Program-made: the position numbers and the translations under genes
IMG/VR virus record: IMGVR_UViG_3300021792_000021
Location: 1 to 22,025 of that record
Reading direction: 5' to 3' (one strand)
Length of the DNA stretch: 22,025 nucleotides
From: a virus
Part shown: piece after piece, positions 1-7,946 of the stretch
Layout: each line of letters opens with the position of its first letter
Numbering within the stretch: the first letter of the stretch is position 1
Notes under the pieces: generated by a model
Database searches by the model: none
Told to the model about the DNA's origin: nothing
Seen by the model: the letters and a program-made list of their open reading frames with translations, nothing else

Positions 1-629
1 TCCATCAAATCATTCTTTTCATATTCACCGAAGTCAGAACCCGCATGGTGCGTGGCAATTAACAATTTTGCTTCGTTTGACTTGATGTCAGCAGGTAAGT
101 AGTGAGCAACAGGGATGCCCTCAGAAATAGCCCCTGTAATTGCTACCACTGCGCGATTTGGCTGTAAAGACATTTGATCATGATGTGTGCTACTAGCACT
201 ATCAAGAGTAGCTTTGTAGGTTTCAGCTGCATGCTGAGTACGCCCATACCCCTGATGAATAGCTGATTCAATCAGATCAGCACTAGGCTCTGTACCATGC
301 AACTCTTTATAGATAGCAATACCTTTTGTAATACTATCCAGTACCATTGCCTTTGCAGCATCTTTTTGCTTTTTATTAAGATTGTCATCACTTGTGTTAC
401 CAACTCGGTTGGCAGCATCGTCTAATATGTATTGAAACTGTTCAGGTAGTTCAACACCTGACGAGGCAGGAGACTGATTAATTACTGTAGCCGCATAATC
501 GGCAGCAGATGCAGAATCCAGAGTAACCCCGTCACCATTTTCTGCTACTTTAATATTTTGTTTTATTGATTCAACGAAAGCAGCAACTTTTTTGGTGCTT
601 TCCTTCGTGTATTCCGTCTTTGCTGGCAT
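1..629 (-). CDS. Probable major capsid protein, N-terminal part (cut by window edge)
   Basis: An open frame starts with ATG at 629 and runs off the left end; 209 codons are visible. Translation begins MPAKTEYTKESTKK. A GGAG ribosome site lies 9 nt before the start (GGAGACCTGCGGAATG). The first ~110 residues look helical and polar. Residues ~150-209 contain a more conserved-looking stretch (PNRAVVAITGAISEGIPVA, then YLPADIKSNEAKLLIATHHAG) that resembles, from memory, the start of the core of large-phage head proteins. The gene has its own upstream gap with a terminator and a repeated promoter-like motif, as expected of an abundantly made virion protein. It lies downstream of portal and tail genes on the same strand. 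No signal peptide or membrane segment is seen. Virion structural protein is likely; major capsid is the best guess but is not proven from the visible half. Confidence 0.5.
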   Translation of the reverse strand, partial: MPAKTEYTKESTKKVAAFVESIKQNIKVAENGDGVTLDSASAADYAATVINQSPASSGVELPEQFQYILDDAANRVGNTSDDNLNKKQKDAAKAMVLDSITKGIAIYKELHGTEPSADLIESAIHQGYGRTQHAAETYKATLDSASSTHHDQMSLQPNRAVVAITGAISEGIPVAHYLPADIKSNEAKLLIATHHAGSDFGEYEKNDLM

Positions 630-700
630 TCCGCAGGTCTCCAATAATTTTATAAATTAAATTCATTGAAGATTCTGCTACGTTACATTAGCAAGTCTTC

Positions 701-712
701 GGGTAGTTTTCC
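701..712 (-). promoter_or_regulatory. Shared GGAAAACTACCC motif upstream of the capsid-like gene
   Basis: The minus strand reads GGAAAACTACCC here. The identical 12-mer occurs at 4146-4157, and a shorter version (ACGGAAAAC) at 10115-10123. Measured from the GGAAAAC core, the motif lies 77, 68 and 71 nt from the following start codons. Here it also forms a 6-bp hairpin (TTCGGG/CCCGAA, 698-716) and begins right after the U-tract of the preceding terminator. A promoter or other transcript-start element is plausible. No -10 box sits at constant spacing in all three sites, so the role is inferred. Confidence 0.35.
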
Positions 713-715
713 CGA

Positions 716-756
716 AAAAAGCATGATGCTGTAATCAATACAATACCATGCTTTTT
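716..756 (-). terminator. Terminator after the DarA-like gene
   Basis: AAAAAGCATG (716-725) pairs perfectly with CATGCTTTTT (747-756). An internal TGTA/TACA stem gives a branched or bulged hairpin. Read on the minus strand it ends in a run of six T (720-715), 15 nt after the stop codon of the gene ending at 771. The A/T tracts on both sides could allow use in both directions. Confidence 0.65.
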
Positions 757-770
757 GATTTAATCTAAGA

Positions 771-1283
771 TTAGGCTTGCAATGCTTCTAGCCTTTCTTT
801 TGATGCCGTAATTGCCTCTTTCAAGGAGGCGTATTTATCCTCCAGTGCTTTTAGCAAAGGAACTCTAGCCGTTGTAACTTTGGAAGGAGTTGCAATTTTT
901 GCTTTTGCTAATTTAGCCTGAAACTTGGCTCTTCCTGAATCAAGATAACCAACAATTTCATTGATTGCAGCAACATGGTCAATTTGATTCTTTATTGGTT
1001 TAATAGAGTTATTTACTTTAACTCTAAAGATATCACCGCTTCTTGTTACCCATAACTCTACAGTCTGAGAATCAGAGAAAGAAAAGAATATCTTTCTGTA
1101 AGATACACCAGCAGTCCGCCTTGGTTTCTGCTCTATATCAATCTCGACAACTCTGGCACCAGCACGTCTAAATAGACGCTTTGCCTTTCCAACGCCAACA
1201 GCTTCACCGGTAAAATTCTTTTGCGAGAAATTAAAAATAACATCTCTTGATTTTTGTTTTCCAATTTTATTTTTAACTTGCAT
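771..1283 (-). CDS. DarA N-terminal-like protein (possible internal head / anti-restriction protein)
   Basis: A 170-aa protein. I chose the ATG at 1283 because GGAGG lies 8 nt upstream (GGAGGATAAGTATATG); the longer in-frame start at 1298 would overlap that site and add five residues. Near the middle it has a compact beta-rich block: a helix with LFRRAGARVVEIDI, then RRTAGVSYRKIFFSF, SDSQTVELWV and GDIFRVKVNNSIKPI. This matches my recollection of the 'defence against restriction A, N-terminal' (DarA_N) domain of polyvalent phage proteins. The C-terminal ~65 residues are Lys/Ala-rich helix or coiled coil. Phage P1 DarA is an internal head protein needed for DarB-type protection, and here the gene sits just before the probable capsid gene. 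It slightly overlaps the upstream 139-aa gene. The family match is from memory. Confidence 0.5.
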   Translation of the reverse strand: MQVKNKIGKQKSRDVIFNFSQKNFTGEAVGVGKAKRLFRRAGARVVEIDIEQKPRRTAGVSYRKIFFSFSDSQTVELWVTRSGDIFRVKVNNSIKPIKNQIDHVAAINEIVGYLDSGRAKFQAKLAKAKIATPSKVTTARVPLLKALEDKYASLKEAITASKERLEALQA

Positions 1284-1287
1284 ATAC

Positions 1288-1707
1288 TTATCCTCCAAGG
1301 TTCTCTATTCTTCTTTCAAGTTCTTCTATCTTCGCTTTAAGTGGTATTTTATCTGCGCTGTAAAATAAGTCTTTAGCCCATATACAACCACCGATTTCAA
1401 GACTATGTGAAATAGTTACCAAATTTGCAAAAATGCTAAACCTATTCCGTGGTTCTGTAGTGTCTGGCAAAAAAGGAAGGCAGATAATGTAATGGTGATA
1501 CCTGGCATCGTAGATAAACTTTGCCCCATCCTGAGTATAAATCTTTTCTTCGACATTGCATTTTGATTTTATTTTACACGTTTCATCATTACCATAATCA
1601 AGATCACAACGCCATTCCAGACTTAATTCTTTGCAATTTATTGGTGCGCATTTCCAGTCTTCACATAAAAGATCTTCACATCTAAAGTTAGAGCAATTTA
1701 TTGGCAT
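1288..1707 (-). CDS. Cys-periodic 139-aa protein downstream of the spike gene
   Basis: I do not recognise a family. The ATG at 1707 shares one base with the stop of the spike gene (TAATG), and AAGG lies 7 nt upstream, so translation is probably coupled. The N terminus has cysteines at 5, 10, 15, 20 and 25, strictly every five residues, followed by C34, C44 and C50. The middle (residues ~55-115) is mixed beta with aromatics and one further pair of Cys. The last ~16 residues (KAKIEELERRIENLGG) form a heptad-like helix that could trimerise. The position directly after an OB-fold spike suggests a spike tip, a spike chaperone or another baseplate part. The five-residue spacing recalls pentapeptide repeats, but the Cys phase does not fit their usual A(D/N)LXX pattern well. 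Confidence 0.75.
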   Translation of the reverse strand: MPINCSNFRCEDLLCEDWKCAPINCKELSLEWRCDLDYGNDETCKIKSKCNVEEKIYTQDGAKFIYDARYHHYIICLPFLPDTTEPRNRFSIFANLVTISHSLEIGGCIWAKDLFYSADKIPLKAKIEELERRIENLGG

Positions 1708-2249
1708 TATTTTACCTTCATCTTTCTAATGGTTTTGATTTTGTCAATCTCTTCAACATTCTCAGCCAATTCATTGGGGTCTAATGGCATATTTCCATAT
1801 CGCTCAAACTCAGGCGTATACATGAATATTTTCTTAGCCTGTAGCCTTATTAATCCCGGCTCAATAACAATACAGGTTTTATTGTCTCCGCATCTTAATA
1901 TGATACGGTTATAAGGATTCTCATGTGGTGGTTCAACATTGATACTATCAGCCCTAAGATCAATGTTTTCATGTTGAAACCTTCGCCATTTCAGCTCATT
2001 TTTTTTCTGCCTGGGTCTAAATCCCATAATGACAGGATGTCTAGCATCCCCGTGTTGGAATGCTACCCAAACACGGTCATTTTTTTTTATCCTAATTTCA
2101 GTGTGCTCAGATTTATCCCCAATTGGGTAATTAAATTCTGCAATAGGGTAAACATCGCAACCATCTGTAATCCCCGGTATCTTTATGCGACACAATCTTT
2201 TCTTTTCATCGTATTCATCAATTAATGCTGGGTAGAGGTCGGGTAACAT
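1707..2249 (-). CDS. Baseplate spike protein with gpV/gp5-type OB fold
   Basis: A 180-aa protein. Residues ~5-80 show the pattern of the OB-fold domain of phage spike proteins (P2 gpV, T4 gp5 N-terminal, VgrG gp5-like): a first strand with P-LYPALIDEYDEKKRLCRIKIPG, then KNDRVWVAFQHGD (57-68) and HPVIMGF (71-77). Residues ~95-140 are beta-rich (IILRCGDNKTCIVIEPGLIRL), as expected for the start of a trimeric beta-helix or spike stem. The tail (150-180) is acidic then basic. It has no lysozyme domain, unlike T4 gp5. In the virion it would cap the tube and pierce the outer membrane. It starts two bases from the hub stop codon, with GGAG about 12 nt upstream. Confidence 0.8.
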   Translation of the reverse strand: MLPDLYPALIDEYDEKKRLCRIKIPGITDGCDVYPIAEFNYPIGDKSEHTEIRIKKNDRVWVAFQHGDARHPVIMGFRPRQKKNELKWRRFQHENIDLRADSINVEPPHENPYNRIILRCGDNKTCIVIEPGLIRLQAKKIFMYTPEFERYGNMPLDPNELAENVEEIDKIKTIRKMKVK

Positions 2250-2250
2250 T

Positions 2251-3132
2251 CTATTTTAATTCTCCAAGCCACATTTTTGAAAAAGACTCTTTTCTCCTGT
2301 GAGCGTATGTGTGAACGGCTGTCATTATGACAAACTTCTTCTTAACTACCTGAATTACACCACCCGCATGCAACTGCGGAGCAAAGTAACTCTTCAGTAT
2401 TTTAGTGTTTACAATTACATGACCTAAATTAGTCAAGTGAATAGGGCATGTCTGGCAAATAAAACGGGTGTTGCTTGTGGGTTTTTTCTCACCCCATATT
2501 ATCCCACCCATCTTATCAGTAGAATAGAATGATGGTATTAAGTGTTTTTCGCTGAATTTGGTTTTAATATCTTCAGTAGTATCAGTCGCCATTACCTGCA
2601 ATGGCTTTTGCCCGAACAGTCCGCTATGCCTAAAGAAGTTCAGCTTGTGACCATCCCAAAATACGGTAGTTTGTTCTTCTTGGAGTACCCTGGCTATTGG
2701 AATGCTTGGGTACTCACCTATGAGACACCCAAATACACTCAGAGGTACATCGCTGCCAATTGGTGCTGTAGCACCACATGCCTGATAGATAGATCCAAAA
2801 GTGCTACCCTCTTTGTATACCGCGCTATCTCTTCTTACGCCTATTTTATGGCAATTATCAATTAGCGCGATAAAGGTTATATTTCCGTAGGGCCTTGCAG
2901 CTTGCTGTCCTTGAGCTTCGTCTGAGTATGCAACCTTAACGATTTTGTAAAGTGAGTCATTTCGACCAGCTTTTACCAGATTACCCTCTTTGATAAGCTC
3001 TAACAGGTCAACATCCCACCGAACTGTAACTTCAATACTTTCAGGTATCGGAACAATATCGTTCCTTAGTATTGCTGCAAGAACAATGTCACCACGTAAA
3101 GGTGGCGCACCAGGTGGGATACAGATATTCAT
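2251..3132 (-). CDS. Probable baseplate hub protein (gp27/gpD-like)
   Basis: A 293-aa protein immediately upstream of the OB-fold spike gene, the usual place of the hub protein that holds the spike. Visible features: a beta-rich N-terminal half (EVTVRWDVDLLELIKEGN, then ITFIALIDNC), a helical middle, and QEEQTTVFWDGHKLNFFR (151-168). The last is typical of the segment in hub proteins of the T4 gp27 / P2 gpD type that precedes a beta-domain. The C-terminal region (residues ~230-293) is beta-rich, with LGHVIVN, GGVIQVVKKKFVIMTAVH and a closing MWLGEL. The ATG at 3132 is 6 nt after the preceding stop, with no clear ribosome site, so coupling is likely. Assignment rests on gene order plus these patterns, not on a confirmed family match. 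Confidence 0.55.
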   Translation of the reverse strand: MNICIPPGAPPLRGDIVLAAILRNDIVPIPESIEVTVRWDVDLLELIKEGNLVKAGRNDSLYKIVKVAYSDEAQGQQAARPYGNITFIALIDNCHKIGVRRDSAVYKEGSTFGSIYQACGATAPIGSDVPLSVFGCLIGEYPSIPIARVLQEEQTTVFWDGHKLNFFRHSGLFGQKPLQVMATDTTEDIKTKFSEKHLIPSFYSTDKMGGIIWGEKKPTSNTRFICQTCPIHLTNLGHVIVNTKILKSYFAPQLHAGGVIQVVKKKFVIMTAVHTYAHRRKESFSKMWLGELK

Positions 3133-3138
3133 AGATAG

Positions 3139-3537
3139 TTAAACTGAAACTATTGGTTCATCAAAGGCAAGATTGGGTAGTTCAGCCTCTTCAATTGCTA
3201 TATCTGCGTTTATCTCAGAAACAGTTCTCCCAAAGACATCAATACCGACACCTCTTGATGCTTCCAAATACACCGCATTTTCACGCTCAACATATAAATC
3301 AAACAAAGGTCTAATGATTGCCCATTCATCGTCAATGATGCAGCAATCAACATCAATTTCTATCTCGAAAGAGTGATCATCAGATAAACAATCAAAAGCC
3401 TTTTGATATTCAAAATAACCATAGGCGTTAAACTGCCTAACTGCGGTAATTGCACAAGACTCAATAGCCTCTCTCTCAAGAAATATCCCAACTGGTTTAC
3501 TCTCAATAAAGAGGTCTATCCATTTGCTTAATCTCAT
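3139..3537 (-). CDS. Virion-associated 132-aa protein, possibly a connector/neck protein
   Basis: I do not recognise it firmly. Its ATG at 3537 is separated by only three bases from the stop of the tube-like gene. The protein is acidic and largely helical: RLSKWIDLFIESKP, then EREAIESCAITAVRQFNAYGYF, then a stretch around DDEWAIIRPLFDLYVERENAVYLEASRGVGIDVFGR (residues ~66-101), and an acidic C terminus. The short helical build and the place between tube and hub fit a small head-tail or tail-completion factor; this is inference. Three cysteines are present (28, 49 and an adjacent pair at 65-66, by eye). No export signal or membrane segment is seen. Confidence 0.75.
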   Translation of the reverse strand: MRLSKWIDLFIESKPVGIFLEREAIESCAITAVRQFNAYGYFEYQKAFDCLSDDHSFEIEIDVDCCIIDDEWAIIRPLFDLYVERENAVYLEASRGVGIDVFGRTVSEINADIAIEEAELPNLAFDEPIVSV

Positions 3538-3540
3538 CTA

Positions 3541-4083
3541 TTATTGAGAAGGGTACTCTGTTTGAGGGCAGAGACCGGTTGGATCAGCAGGATAAGATAT
3601 TCCACTACATGATTGTTCACCGAAGTAGTGATAGAACAATGTCCCTTGAAGAGTCATTATCTGTGTGCTGTTCTCCCAATCAACTTCACCTGGTTCCAAC
3701 TGAATAGTGCAACGCTCTATACGGTGATAAGTCGTATAGTTCTCTTTTTCGCCTTTATATACTTTAGCGTCAAAATAACCGCCTTTGTTGATCAATTCGC
3801 GCATTAGCATGCCGATATGACCGGCCTGCGTTTCCATAAGACCGATGGAGCCTTGCTGATTAACTTTATGCTGTGATCTTTGGTGGTACTTTGCACCCAT
3901 CATAGATGGAATTTCAATTGCTTCACCGCTTGACATCACCGGCCAAGGGAATTGTTTTATCAACAGACCGTATTCTTCAAATCCGTCAATAACAAATTGT
4001 CCATCTGAGGAGACAAACTTGTCTCCCATTGCATTTACTGCATCGAAAGTCTTTTTGAGGTATATACCTGTTGATAGTGCCAT
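3541..4083 (-). CDS. Probable tail tube protein
   Basis: A 180-aa protein. The C-terminal third has the pattern I associate with tube proteins: YHRIERCTIQLEPGEVDWEN (119-138), then TQIMTLQGTLFYHYFGE (140-156). This is a strand, an acidic turn and a strand that ends in a YFGE-like motif. The N-terminal part (KKTFDAVNAMGDKF, VIDGFEEYGLLIKQFPWP) and a central helix with GHIGMLMRELINKGGYF (88-104) also fit a tube monomer of about this size. The last ~22 residues are Pro/Cys-rich and could be an extension. The gene has its own upstream gap with a repeated motif (4146-4157), which fits the need for many copies. No sheath gene lies in the window to confirm the pairing. Confidence 0.55.
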   Translation of the reverse strand: MALSTGIYLKKTFDAVNAMGDKFVSSDGQFVIDGFEEYGLLIKQFPWPVMSSGEAIEIPSMMGAKYHQRSQHKVNQQGSIGLMETQAGHIGMLMRELINKGGYFDAKVYKGEKENYTTYHRIERCTIQLEPGEVDWENSTQIMTLQGTLFYHYFGEQSCSGISYPADPTGLCPQTEYPSQ

Positions 4084-4145
4084 CGTTATTATTACTCAGT
4101 AATTATTTCTTTCCTTAAATTACCGTTTTAATAAAAATGACCGAT

Positions 4146-4157
4146 GGGTAGTTTTCC
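4146..4157 (-). promoter_or_regulatory. Shared GGAAAACTACCC motif upstream of the tube-like gene
   Basis: This 12-mer is identical to the one at 701-712, and its GGAAAAC core ends 68 nt before the start codon at 4083. It lies in the 110-bp gap after the tape-measure-like gene. A weak hairpin (AAAAG/CTTTT with a T run, near 4175-4188) precedes it on the minus strand, so the order 'terminator then motif' is the same as in the gap before the capsid-like gene. The downstream sequence is very AT-rich (TATTAAAA about 17 nt after the core) and could supply a -10 region. Confidence 0.35.
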
Positions 4158-4193
4158 GTAGAAACTTACACAAAAAGCACCTCTTTTAACCTT

Positions 4194-7100
4194 TTAAGGT
4201 AATATGACACCTCCTCCAAATCCTCCTGTTACGATATGAGCAATAGTTCTATCCGATAGATCTCTTCCAACATCAGCATCATTTGAGTTAATACTTATAC
4301 TTGCCTGAGAGTGAGACCGGTTATTTTGTACCGTGACAGGCTTATTCACTTCTATCGGGGGAGTGATATTGGGTTTTACAACTGATGAATTATAAAAACT
4401 TTTAACCTCGTGACCTTGATTACTCATTGAAATAGAGCTAAAGCGACTCCTGTTAAGACTTGATACTGTAACTGCATCATCACCAGTAGTCAGGAAACTA
4501 CTTTTATAGGTTCTGTTCTCAGATGGATACTCAATTTTTTTATCTGTTACCTGTAACTTCGTTTTGTTTTTAGGGTAGCTAGGCTTATTCTTTTGAAACT
4601 GAAGTGCTCTAGCTTCTTTAGCAAAGACATCACCTTTTTGCATGAGTCTCCCCATGTTTTTATAGGCTTCTCCAACCGTGATATTCCCATTGCCATATAA
4701 ACTTCCGTTGCCTGCTATAACATTACGGCTTAAGACGCTTGAAACCACCGTATTAGGATCTCTTTTTAATGCTTTAAGAAACTTTGCTCCATCTCCTGAA
4801 CCTAAGTTATGCATAGCGTAAACATTAGCATTGTCGTCTTTACCGCCATACTTCTTGCCCAGTTTGATGTTCTCTTTAGTGAACTCAGCCAGCATTGCAG
4901 CTTGTATCTTAGTGTTATTTCTATACTTCGCTGCTATCGCCTTTGCTGCTCTTGTGTATCTCAAGCGACCATTCTTGTCTTTATATCTTTTTAGTGTTCC
5001 AGCTTCTTTAATTCCATATTTTCCGCCTTTTTTATTAATCATGTCAGTCCATGTTTCATCGAGAAACTGACCGTAACCATGAGCTGATGAGATAGCTTTA
5101 ACGCCATCAAACTGCGTTACTCTATTCAAGCTTTTATTACTGGAAATTGGTCTGGCATACGGATTAAAACCGCGTGACTCAAAGTTGGCTATGTTCGCCA
5201 AAATACCTGCATCTACCCCTGCTTTTTTCGCGGCATAAACAATATCGTTCTTAGCCGCATTCCATCTTTTCTTTACTGATCTGCTTACTGATCTCTGTTT
5301 CTGGGGTTTAGCTAGTGGTGAGGTATTACTAAGTGGTGAAACTCGCTTTCTTTTTCTCTTTGTTATTGAAGTAATAGCACTATTTGTCCATGCTTTTGCT
5401 TTCTTAAATGTATGATGCGCAATGTTTTTTATGGTGTTAACAGCAATATCTTTCCCAATAATAACTTTAGCAACAATCCTTTTGGGACTTATATTGTCAT
5501 TGGTCTTACTCTCTATAAAATCATTAGCTTTTTTAGCAACATCTTTAATGCTATCTATACCGACTTTAGCTAAACGACTAACAAGAGCCTCTGTTTTAAT
5601 TAAAGACTCGTTAGCAAAAGACTTTGTTCGGTTCCAAAAGTTATTATTACTTGTTACTTCCTGCTTTGTATTGCTGAACTTAGACGTAGTAGAAGGAGAA
5701 ACAATACTTGCTTCCTCATGCTTGCTTATTACGTTGGTTTTATCACTATGCTTTTCTGTTTGCTTATCTGTACTAACGACATGAACATCCTTTCCCTTTG
5801 GTTCTGCCTGAGTTGAATATTTTGTTACTGAAGAACTTAAATTGCTTTTTGATACATGCTTCTTATCAACTTTATCTTTTCCAAAAACTTTATCATGCAC
5901 CCATGAAAACCCGTTTTTGATTTTATTCTTTGCTCCTCCTATAACCTTTTGAGCTTTTGATCCTTCGTACTTGTCTTTGATGTAACTTTTAGCATCATCT
6001 AACTTTCTTTTTGCTGCTCCCGTTATCCTACCAATAGTCTTTATAACCTTTTGTGTTTCTGGTTTTTTCACAAAGTCGGAAACTGCTTTATCAACTTTAT
6101 CCTTGGCTTTGCCTGCCAATTTCCCAATCTTTGAGTCTTTTACATAGGTTTTAGTTTTACTCCATAATTCATTGGCTTTTGCAGTCATGCTATCCCACGA
6201 CTTGCTGATTGAATCAAACTTACTACTAATAAATGAAATTGTATTATTCCACGCAGAAACAATCATTCCTGGTATGTCGGCAGCTATAAGGGCATTTGTC
6301 CATTCTCCAACTTTCTCTCCAATTATCTGTCCAGCGTCACTGCCAAAAAAAGCACCTGCTGCACCACCAATAATCCCCCCTATGGCAACACCAAGAGGAC
6401 CAAGAAAAGCACCTGCTGTACCACCAATTTCAGCACCTGCGAACCCACCTGCAATTGCCCCACCTGCTTGACCTATAGTACCGCCATGAACAATATTTTT
6501 TTCTTTTCGTGATAGTTTGCTTGTTTCTGTAAGGTAAATACTGCCAGCGGCAAGAATAGCCCCAATAATAGGTATTTTTTTTAGGAGTTTAGATCCGAGC
6601 TTGGCTCCTTTACTACCTGCCTTTTTTAGAAACGATGTAGAGCTTGAAACATCCACTCCGCTTTTGGATTTATACCGTCCATTTTTATGATGAGTTCTAG
6701 TTTTTGTTCGCCTATTCGAATAATATCCGCCACTTCTTCTACCCCTGCGGTAACCTCTTCTTGATCTTCTTCCTCGTAAAAGTCCGCCTGCGCTTAGTAA
6801 CGAACGAAGCCCTAACTTAGCCAATCCAGATAGAAATATTTTCCCTATAATTTTCCCTATAAGCATAGGCAATGCCATAAGAGCCATCAAAATACTTCCA
6901 AGAACTCCTAAAGAAGATGAGTCTTTCTTGTTTTCTATCTCTTTTAGTTTTCTAAGTTGTTTTCTGTTCCATTTCGTCTCGTCGCGCCTGGTTAGCTTTA
7001 AAGTTGTTAAAATCTTTTTAAATAATACCCTGCTTTTTTTTTCTTTCTTGTTTTGACCGAATAAAGAGCCAATTCCTCTCACTAAAGGGACTACTGACTT

Positions 7101-7931
7101 TAACGGGGATGCTATTTCAGAAACCTCCTTCATAGCTGAAATGGTGGGGTCAATATCTGCATTGTTTGCTACAGCATTAGTAATAGACTCCTTTGTCTGG
7201 GCAATGGACTCAAGCAGTCTTTTTGTTCTGATTGCTCTGGCATCTCTATCTTTTGCTTGTTGTGCTTTGGCAGCTCTGGCTTGCTTTTCTTCTTCTGATA
7301 ATGGTGCAAATCTACCAGAGGCATCTCTATTTCTTGTGGTAGCAGTGGGTATTGGTACGCTGCCTGTGCTCTGCCTACTTTTTGGCTTTTTAGTTGATGT
7401 CTTTAGTTTTGATATGCCTGATAACTCTTTAGAAGCATTAGCAGCATGTTTTGCTAGTGAATCAAGAGAGGTTTCTGTTTTGCTTTTGTGTTTTCCTTTT
7501 TCTTGATGTTCATTTTTTTTTGCAGCAGAAGAGCTTTTTCCAGCAAGATCAGAATTTGAAATTACTTTTGCGAGTCTATCAATTGAATCATCTACTTGAT
7601 TCCGACCGATATTAACTTTCACTACTGATGGGGGATTATCAGTATTCCCACCTCTTTTTTGTTGTTCTGATATTGAATGAGAGTGTATTTTAGTATTTTT
7701 TGAGTTTTTAATTACCTCGGTAAGCTTTTTAGATATGCTCTCGTTGAGTTTTCGACCAATAGGTCTGACTGACCTACTGCTAACGCGGTCAGGTGACGCT
7801 CTTTTAGATAACAATGAAAGAATAGAGCTAACATTACGGTCTATGTTTTTTAATGTATCGGTCTTTTTTCGCCACTCTATAGGTTCACCAATTAAAAATC
7901 CTTGATGATCTGATTTAAGGTTTAATTTCAT
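4194..7931 (-). CDS. Tape-measure-like protein with C-terminal lytic transglycosylase domain
   Basis: A 1245-aa protein. Residues 1-260 are polar, Ser/Lys-rich and probably disordered. About 340-390 is a hydrophobic stretch (LGSILMALMALPMLIG, LLSAGGLL), followed at ~385-430 by a very basic Arg/Gly run (GRRSRRGYRRGRRSGG). About 452-466 is hydrophobic, and ~480-540 is a long glycine-zipper segment (GGTIGQAGGAIAGG... GGIIGGAAGAFFG). About 545-860 is low-complexity, with Lys/Ser repeats. Residues ~890-1090 form a transglycosylase (SLT-type) domain: IANFESRGFNP with likely catalytic Glu918, then AHGYGQFLDETW, and NVYAMHNLGSGDGAKFL near 1034. Such a protein sets tail length and opens a hole in peptidoglycan on entry. 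The ATG at 7931 is 15 nt after the upstream stop, with no clear ribosome site. Transglycosylase is clear; tape measure is inferred from size, build and context. Confidence 0.8.
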   Translation of the reverse strand: MKLNLKSDHQGFLIGEPIEWRKKTDTLKNIDRNVSSILSLLSKRASPDRVSSRSVRPIGRKLNESISKKLTEVIKNSKNTKIHSHSISEQQKRGGNTDNPPSVVKVNIGRNQVDDSIDRLAKVISNSDLAGKSSSAAKKNEHQEKGKHKSKTETSLDSLAKHAANASKELSGISKLKTSTKKPKSRQSTGSVPIPTATTRNRDASGRFAPLSEEEKQARAAKAQQAKDRDARAIRTKRLLESIAQTKESITNAVANNADIDPTISAMKEVSEIASPLKSVVPLVRGIGSLFGQNKKEKKSRVLFKKILTTLKLTRRDETKWNRKQLRKLKEIENKKDSSSLGVLGSILMALMALPMLIGKIIGKIFLSGLAKLGLRSLLSAGGLLRGRRSRRGYRRGRRSGGYYSNRRTKTRTHHKNGRYKSKSGVDVSSSTSFLKKAGSKGAKLGSKLLKKIPIIGAILAAGSIYLTETSKLSRKEKNIVHGGTIGQAGGAIAGGFAGAEIGGTAGAFLGPLGVAIGGIIGGAAGAFFGSDAGQIIGEKVGEWTNALIAADIPGMIVSAWNNTISFISSKFDSISKSWDSMTAKANELWSKTKTYVKDSKIGKLAGKAKDKVDKAVSDFVKKPETQKVIKTIGRITGAAKRKLDDAKSYIKDKYEGSKAQKVIGGAKNKIKNGFSWVHDKVFGKDKVDKKHVSKSNLSSSVTKYSTQAEPKGKDVHVVSTDKQTEKHSDKTNVISKHEEASIVSPSTTSKFSNTKQEVTSNNNFWNRTKSFANESLIKTEALVSRLAKVGIDSIKDVAKKANDFIESKTNDNISPKRIVAKVIIGKDIAVNTIKNIAHHTFKKAKAWTNSAITSITKRKRKRVSPLSNTSPLAKPQKQRSVSRSVKKRWNAAKNDIVYAAKKAGVDAGILANIANFESRGFNPYARPISSNKSLNRVTQFDGVKAISSAHGYGQFLDETWTDMINKKGGKYGIKEAGTLKRYKDKNGRLRYTRAAKAIAAKYRNNTKIQAAMLAEFTKENIKLGKKYGGKDDNANVYAMHNLGSGDGAKFLKALKRDPNTVVSSVLSRNVIAGNGSLYGNGNITVGEAYKNMGRLMQKGDVFAKEARALQFQKNKPSYPKNKTKLQVTDKKIEYPSENRTYKSSFLTTGDDAVTVSSLNRSRFSSISMSNQGHEVKSFYNSSVVKPNITPPIEVNKPVTVQNNRSHSQASISINSNDADVGRDLSDRTIAHIVTGGFGGGVILP

Positions 7932-7946
7932 AATTTGTTTTTTGAT

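Noticed and set aside
1288-1390. Pentapeptide-repeat protein call for the Cys-periodic gene
   Set aside because: The spacing is five, but the Leu/Phe centre and Ala/Cys positions are in the wrong phase and the run is too short for a beta-helix of that family.
6172-7506. Hydrophobic plus-strand frames opposite the tape-measure-like gene
   Set aside because: They are antisense shadows of Lys/Ser/Gly-rich coding sequence, have no ribosome sites, and lie inside a gene with clear domains.
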